From Lachnospiraceae bacterium (GTDB lineage Bacteria > Bacillota > Clostridia > Lachnospirales > Lachnospiraceae): DNA of 37,631 bases. The DNA lies in NCBI GenBank assembly GCA_017635395.1, contig JAGBLN010000021.1, positions 1-37,631 of the forward strand, in the 5' to 3' direction. A program made the translations under genes and the position numbers. The notes beneath the pieces were generated by a model that was given only the letters and a program-made list of their open reading frames with translations, was not told the origin of the DNA and ran no database searches. Of this stretch, positions 34,239-37,631 are shown piece by piece (the stretch's first letter is position 1; each line of letters begins with the position of its first letter).

Positions 34239-35689
34239 GTTAACAACTCCTCAAATGTTCCGACCTTTGTTGGATCAAATGTAATATCTGCTCCATCACT
34301 GGGAATCATTTCTATCTGATCATTCTTATACAAGCCGACCGGATCTTGAAGCAAAAACAGTTTTCGTTCATTCTTACTAAGCAGCAATCTATACACATAA
34401 TACCTATCATGCGTACTGCTCGCAGTATTCCACTCATTCTTCGTCATATGAATTCTGTTGAAATGAAGAGGCTTTGAACTAATCGTTGTTTTTACTTCAA
34501 TATATCGTTTACGTTCATCCAACTCCACAGAACTGATGTCGTATCCAACAGCAAACTGTGTAGGTATTCTCTTTATAAGATGAATAAGATCTTCACGGCC
34601 TCCAATTTTAACTCGCATACATTCATGTCCGTGAACAAGGCTCTCCCCAATATCTCCGATATCTTTCGTTGTAAAAGCATCTATATAGGTTGCAATTCGC
34701 TTTTCAAGAACATCATCTCGGTCGATAAGATCACTGATACCTCCGATACTCTCGGTGGTCGTACTCTCTTGCAGTTGTTTTAGTTCGTCCTCATCACTTG
34801 CAATATATGCAAGAATATCTGTTGAGAAATCCGTGTTCTTTATATCTCGATTAACATATGAGAACCATCCATTCGTGCAGTCCTTAACCGCCTCCATACT
34901 ACCAGAGCGGTTGGAAATCATAGTGTCATACTCGGAGAACCATTCTGCCGATTCGATAAACTTAATAATGGCTTCCTCTTCAAGAGTGTTCAAGTAATAT
35001 GTCCTGCTGTCATATGTTTTAAGAAGGTTGGCTATCTCCATATAATCGATGATATCGCCAGCATACCTTACAACATCTCCCGTTTGATCATACTCTAATC
35101 TGTTTTTTCTGTTTTCAGCGATTCTGTTCCAGGTCTTCTCAACGCCCTCGTTATCCCTTGTTACTCTTAGATCGTTAAAAACACAGTGGCATATTTCCGG
35201 TTTTGTAATACCTATAGAATTTCCGCCGTCCTTGTTTGCGTACTTTAATAATTTGAGAATAAACTGCGCAGGTTTAAAATGGACTCCTGCCTCAATCTGC
35301 TCAAGTACATTCTTGGGTTTTATATGTGCACCAGGATACTGAAAATTATAAAGAAAGACCTTAAAGCATTCTACGAGATCACTGTCTTTCGCCAATTCAA
35401 TAGCACGTCTTCCCGGCTTGTCAGTTGTATCTGTATGCTCGATAAACCCAAAAAGAGCAGAAATCTCCGTGCGCCAATTATTGATTGTCTTCAACTCACG
35501 ATGAGCATTTCCCGGATAAAGATAAATCGCATTATTTATCTCACGCACAAACTCATCAACTGGTTTTTCTCCAACACGAGTAATTTCTTCAGCCATATAG
35601 ATAAGCACATTTTCTATATCCCCCTTAAATCTCGGTCTCACATGATGTATACGGAAGTAATACTCTTCAGGAATCTTATACTCACTCAT
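34226..35689 (-). CDS. DUF3883-type PD-(D/E)XK protein, probable restriction endonuclease
   Basis: The start is ATG 35687-35689 (MSEYKIPEEYYF); the frame reaches 35755 but only through the conserved end of the methyltransferase. The 487 residues have an N-terminal part with no recognised motif. A DUF3883-like domain near 340-450 holds GYDISSVELD and YIEVKTT, giving Asp-384 and the E-V-K triad at 398-400 that marks PD-(D/E)XK nucleases. HFNRIHMTKNEWNTA follows, where DUF3883 proteins place their conserved Glu. Lying between two m5C methyltransferases, it is most likely the cognate endonuclease. Its start is 1 base after the first methyltransferase stop. Confidence 0.75.
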   Translation of the reverse strand: MSEYKIPEEYYFRIHHVRPRFKGDIENVLIYMAEEITRVGEKPVDEFVREINNAIYLYPGNAHRELKTINNWRTEISALFGFIEHTDTTDKPGRRAIELAKDSDLVECFKVFLYNFQYPGAHIKPKNVLEQIEAGVHFKPAQFILKLLKYANKDGGNSIGITKPEICHCVFNDLRVTRDNEGVEKTWNRIAENRKNRLEYDQTGDVVRYAGDIIDYMEIANLLKTYDSRTYYLNTLEEEAIIKFIESAEWFSEYDTMISNRSGSMEAVKDCTNGWFSYVNRDIKNTDFSTDILAYIASDEDELKQLQESTTTESIGGISDLIDRDDVLEKRIATYIDAFTTKDIGDIGESLVHGHECMRVKIGGREDLIHLIKRIPTQFAVGYDISSVELDERKRYIEVKTTISSKPLHFNRIHMTKNEWNTASSTHDRYYVYRLLLSKNERKLFLLQDPVGLYKNDQIEMIPSDGADITFDPTKVGTFEELLTWKN

Positions 35690-35690
35690 C

Positions 35691-36728
35691 TTAATCACCC
35701 AATTGTTCCTTAAGCGCCTTAGCAATCGCCTCTGCAAGCAGTGGGGGAACAGCATTTCCGACTTGTCTAAACTGTTGCGTCTTATTACCTAAAAAGATAA
35801 AATCATCCGGAAAAGATTGTAATCTTGCACACTCTCTTACGGTAGGCACACGGTTATACTTATAATGAAAGTGATGCCTATGCCCTGTATCAATAGTCGG
35901 GGCAGGTTTATCGCTTGCAAAACGTGTCCATGCCACATGGAAATTTCTGGAATTAATGTATTCGTCCGGCAAATCTTTATAGTTCCCACCATCTGGCACT
36001 AACGAAATAATCTTTTTTACTTTATCCGAATGAGATGCAGCCACATGATTTCTAACCTCTTTTGAGTTTGCTCTCATCAACTTTTGATACGGATTATGAG
36101 GTTTTGAAATGTAATCAGCATGTTCGGTTCCCAACTCATCTTCCAAAGCAGGTAGATCATCAAGCGCCATACTACATGTAACTTTTTCCTTCAAGGGTTC
36201 TGGGTAGGAGAATTCTCCATTTTTCATGCCCACGAAAACTACCCTTTTTCTGTTTTGAGGCACACCATAATCTGCTGCGCATAAAATCTTGTATTGGATG
36301 GTGTATCCCATAGAGGTAAACTTTTCGATTATACTGTCCTTAATCTGTCCTCCGAACAATCCTACTAAGCCGGGCACGTTTTCTATAACGAAGGCGGTCG
36401 GCTGTATTTCTTGAACTAATCTGATATATGATAAATATAATTTGTTTCGAGGATCATCAAACTTTCTGGGGCCGGATAACGACATGCCCTGGCACGGCGG
36501 TCCCCCGATAATAACATCTATTTTCTTGTCCCCGATTAAGGGCTTTATATCATTTTCATATGTAATCTTGGTAATATCCCCACATATGGATTTTGATCCC
36601 TTATGGTTCAACTCGAACGTTTCTAAAGCTTTTGCATCATTATCTATTCCAAGTAACACATCAAATCCGGCTCTTTCGAATCCGTATGATAATCCGCCTG
36701 CTCCGGAAAACAAATCAATAACATTCAT
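35691..36728 (-). CDS. DNA cytosine-5 methyltransferase (first of the locus)
   Basis: The 345 residues show DLFSGAGGLSYGF (motif I), GGPPCQGMS with catalytic Cys-79 (motif IV), ENVPG (116-120, motif VI), QNRKR (158-162, motif VIII) and QVGNAVPP near the end (motif X). The target-recognition region is clearly longer and different from that of the second methyltransferase, so the two should recognise different strands or sequences. AAGGAG precedes the ATG, which overlaps the HTH gene stop by 4 bases. Confidence 0.95.
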   Translation of the reverse strand: MNVIDLFSGAGGLSYGFERAGFDVLLGIDNDAKALETFELNHKGSKSICGDITKITYENDIKPLIGDKKIDVIIGGPPCQGMSLSGPRKFDDPRNKLYLSYIRLVQEIQPTAFVIENVPGLVGLFGGQIKDSIIEKFTSMGYTIQYKILCAADYGVPQNRKRVVFVGMKNGEFSYPEPLKEKVTCSMALDDLPALEDELGTEHADYISKPHNPYQKLMRANSKEVRNHVAASHSDKVKKIISLVPDGGNYKDLPDEYINSRNFHVAWTRFASDKPAPTIDTGHRHHFHYKYNRVPTVRECARLQSFPDDFIFLGNKTQQFRQVGNAVPPLLAEAIAKALKEQLGD

Positions 36729-36907
36729 TTAGCTTTACACTCCTTGGTCTTTCTCGGATCTTGAGGCTTTTCGGAATTTTCCGGAATAGCCCATGCATCT
36801 CCAAGCTTAAAGACCCCTTTTATTCTCTCTTCAGCGCAAAAGATCTGTACTCTTCGCTGTGAAATACCCCATTTTTTTGCCGCTTGGCTGGCTGTCATAT
36901 ATTTCAT
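36725..36907 (-). CDS. Small helix-turn-helix regulator of the restriction operon
   Basis: The 60-residue protein is almost entirely a MerR/excisionase-like HTH (residues about 4-45): MTASQAAKKWGISQRRVQ followed by a wing ending GDAWAIPEN, then a basic tail. Such proteins often precede methyltransferase genes in Firmicute islands. It may act as a controller protein or as an excisionase-like factor. GAGGAC lies 7 bases before the ATG. The promoter upstream carries a perfect inverted repeat in its spacer, a plausible binding site. It overlaps the methyltransferase gene by ATGA. Confidence 0.8.
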   Translation of the reverse strand: MKYMTASQAAKKWGISQRRVQIFCAEERIKGVFKLGDAWAIPENSEKPQDPRKTKECKAK

Positions 36908-36944
36908 TTACATGTCCTCAAAAAGCAAACAACAATACTATATA

Positions 36945-36973
36945 ATTATATTCGACGGGGCGAATACTTTCAA
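36945..36973 (-). promoter_or_regulatory. Consensus promoter of the restriction operon with operator in the spacer
   Basis: On the minus strand, -35 TTGAAA (36968-36973), 17-bp spacer and perfect -10 TATAAT (36945-36950). Inside and overlapping the -10, TATTCG and CGAATA (36949-36966 on plus) form a perfect 6-bp inverted repeat with 6-base centre. A repressor there would block RNA polymerase. Confidence 0.75.
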
Positions 36974-37063
36974 GGACTTCACAATATTATTTTTTTAATT
37001 CCTTAATTTTCCCTTTTCAATTATTCTAATTATATCACCCTATAAGTCCAAAAAAACGGACAC

Positions 37064-37094
37064 AAAAAGCCATCCTGAAATAATCCAGAATGGC
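37064..37094 (-). terminator. Terminator upstream of the restriction operon
   Basis: On the minus strand GCCATTCTG pairs with CAGGATGGC (one G-U) around an 8-base loop and is followed by TTTTT. It would stop transcripts entering from the right and insulate the operon promoter. Confidence 0.7.
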
Positions 37095-37183
37095 GAATTA
37101 TAAGCCAATTAGTAGTCTCGGTTTGCCCGGTATTAGCAAACAGAACCACATCGTAGCCTCTATCGTAGTAATGTCCGATGCTC

Positions 37184-37200
37184 TTGCCGTATTATGCCGT
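37184..37200 (+). repeat. Junction module TTGCCGTANNATGCCGT, right copy
   Basis: TTGCCGTATTATGCCGT is followed by GAATAATC and GTTTACAA and then by ptp-start copy 3, the same order as at 29878-29894. It matches the left copy at 15 of 17 bases. Confidence 0.55.
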
Positions 37201-37245
37201 GAATAATCCCTTGTTTACAAGGTTTGCCTTGTGATTAGTGTGTCC

Positions 37246-37276
37246 TGCCGTGGCAGATGAAAAGTATCTTGATCAT
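37246..37276 (-). repeat. ptp-start repeat, copy 3 (displaced start)
   Basis: The 31 bases encode MIKILFICHG behind AAGGAGCAATGATTCCA, then RTH and stop. The 18 bases at its inner end are identical to copy 1. Confidence 0.82.
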
Positions 37277-37414
37277 TGGAATCATTGCTCCTTATATGTA
37301 CTCATTTTTGCGATTTTTCAGCGTTGATGCGAAGGTGCAAACGGGGTGCAAAATCACTGCGCAAGCGCCTTCAAAGCCTGTATCTACAAGTTTTCCGACA
37401 TTTAGTCGGCGGAG

Positions 37415-37445
37415 TGCCCCAGCAGACGAAAAGAACTCTTGTCAT
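37415..37445 (-). repeat. ptp-start repeat, copy 4 (displaced start)
   Basis: The 31 bases encode MTRVLFVCWG, then continue about 14 codons to a stop with no phosphatase similarity. A GAGGAC sequence lies upstream but at long distance. It shares the TGCCCCAGCAGAC end with copy 2. Confidence 0.78.
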
Positions 37446-37540
37446 TGTAGCAGTCAAGATTATATGTCCTCATCAATTATCAGCTCGGTCCAAAATGCCT
37501 TATAATGTTTTCTTTGTTGTTATAAGCAAAACAATCATAA

Positions 37541-37578
37541 AACATCTGAATCAATATATTTTTATGTGGCCAGATGTT
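37541..37578 (-). terminator. Inverted repeat after the partial kinase gene
   Basis: AACATCTG (37541-37548) and CAGATGTT (37571-37578) pair perfectly with a 22-base AT-rich loop, directly after the TAG at 37579. On the minus strand the tract after it is TTATG, so termination is uncertain. Confidence 0.35.
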
Positions 37579-37631
37579 CTAAAACAGAACCGATATGGTC
37601 GTCCCTACTCCCGGGGCGCTATCTAATTCAA
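37579..37631 (-). CDS. C-terminal end of a probable sensor histidine kinase (cut by window edge)
   Basis: A minus-strand frame entering from the right edge gives ELDSAPGVGTTISVLF and then TAG at 37579-37581. This matches the last strand and G2-box end of HATPase_c domains (S-x-PG-x-GT-x-F/I-x-V). Only 16 residues are visible, so the call rests on this tail and on the inverted repeat that follows the stop. Confidence 0.45.
   Translation of the reverse strand, partial: ELDSAPGVGTTISVLF

Larger units (their letters stand above)
36908..37578. other. Non-coding right junction of the accessory island
   Basis: The 671 bases hold no supported gene. In order from the left: the operon promoter and operator, an AT-rich stretch, a terminator (37064-37094), GTAGTC-type words (about 37111, 37152, 37164), the TTGCCGTATTATGCCGT module (37184-37200), GTTTACAA, ptp-start copy 3, a spacer of about 138 bases with GGTGCAAA-type direct repeats (37335-37352), ptp-start copy 4, and an inverted repeat AACATCTG/CAGATGTT (37541-37578). 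Confidence 0.5.

Noticed and set aside
37277-37414. Remnant of a tyrosine recombinase gene between ptp-start copies 3 and 4
   Set aside because: All three minus-strand frames are broken by stops and none shows the R-H-R-Y residues. The GGTGCAAA repeats look like site sequence, not coding sequence.
37257-37626. Plus-strand frames of 82 and 116 codons in the right junction
   Set aside because: They run through the ptp-start repeats in antisense and through repeats and hairpins. No domain or ribosome site supports them.

Overview
The window reads as a chromosomal segment of an anaerobic Firmicute of the Clostridia, most likely Lachnospiraceae (Butyrivibrio/Roseburia-like). This is inferred from gene families, AGGAGG-type ribosome binding sites and moderate GC; no rRNA or marker gene is present to prove it. 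Nearly every gene is on the minus strand. One small lipoprotein gene (12251-12724) is on plus.

Housekeeping part (1-29756). From the left: a truncated alpha/beta hydrolase, a small membrane protein and DAHP synthase (entry to aromatic amino acids). Next comes an operon of a two-TM coiled-coil protein resembling a chemoreceptor stalk, tRNA 2-thiouridylase mnmA, a Y-family DNA polymerase and a zinc-ribbon membrane protein. A branched-chain amino acid cluster follows: ilvB, a first small subunit, a second small subunit with its own promoter, then ilvC and a terminator. The next operon encodes an AAA-type ATPase with a heavily structured leader, topB, a left-handed beta-helix protein, an HD-domain protein and a PF06541-type membrane protein. 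Then come asd, argH, a MATE transporter, an EAL phosphodiesterase with a degenerate GGDEF domain, a NudC-like Nudix hydrolase and a D,D-carboxypeptidase. The part ends with an amidase, a queuosine-precursor-type (VUT) transporter with a structured leader, and a low-molecular-weight protein tyrosine phosphatase (ptp).

Accessory island (about 29757-37578). It looks AT-richer than its flanks. In transcription order it carries a small HTH protein, a DNA cytosine-5 methyltransferase, a DUF3883-type PD-(D/E)XK protein, a second cytosine-5 methyltransferase, a zinc-ribbon protein with a nucleoside-deoxyribosyltransferase/TIR-like C-terminal domain, a DUF6173-like protein, and, after a terminator and its own promoter, a HEPN (ApeA-like) protein. 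This is a phage-defence island: a restriction-modification system that needs two methyltransferases, plus candidate abortive-infection effectors.

The most notable signal is the setting of the island. The first 31 bp of the ptp coding sequence recur as four same-length copies in the same orientation, at 29726, 29930, 37246 and 37415. The last three are followed by short frames that stop within a few codons. The copies at 29930 and 37246 bracket the whole defence island and are preceded by related recombination-site-like sequence (TTGCCGTANNATGCCGT, GTAGTC words). I read this as a tandem array of elements integrated at the 5' end of ptp. Each supplies a new start and displaces the old one, and no recombinase is encoded in the window. 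The last 53 bases look like the C-terminal end of a histidine kinase gene entering from the right.

No tRNA, rRNA, CRISPR array or transposase was seen.
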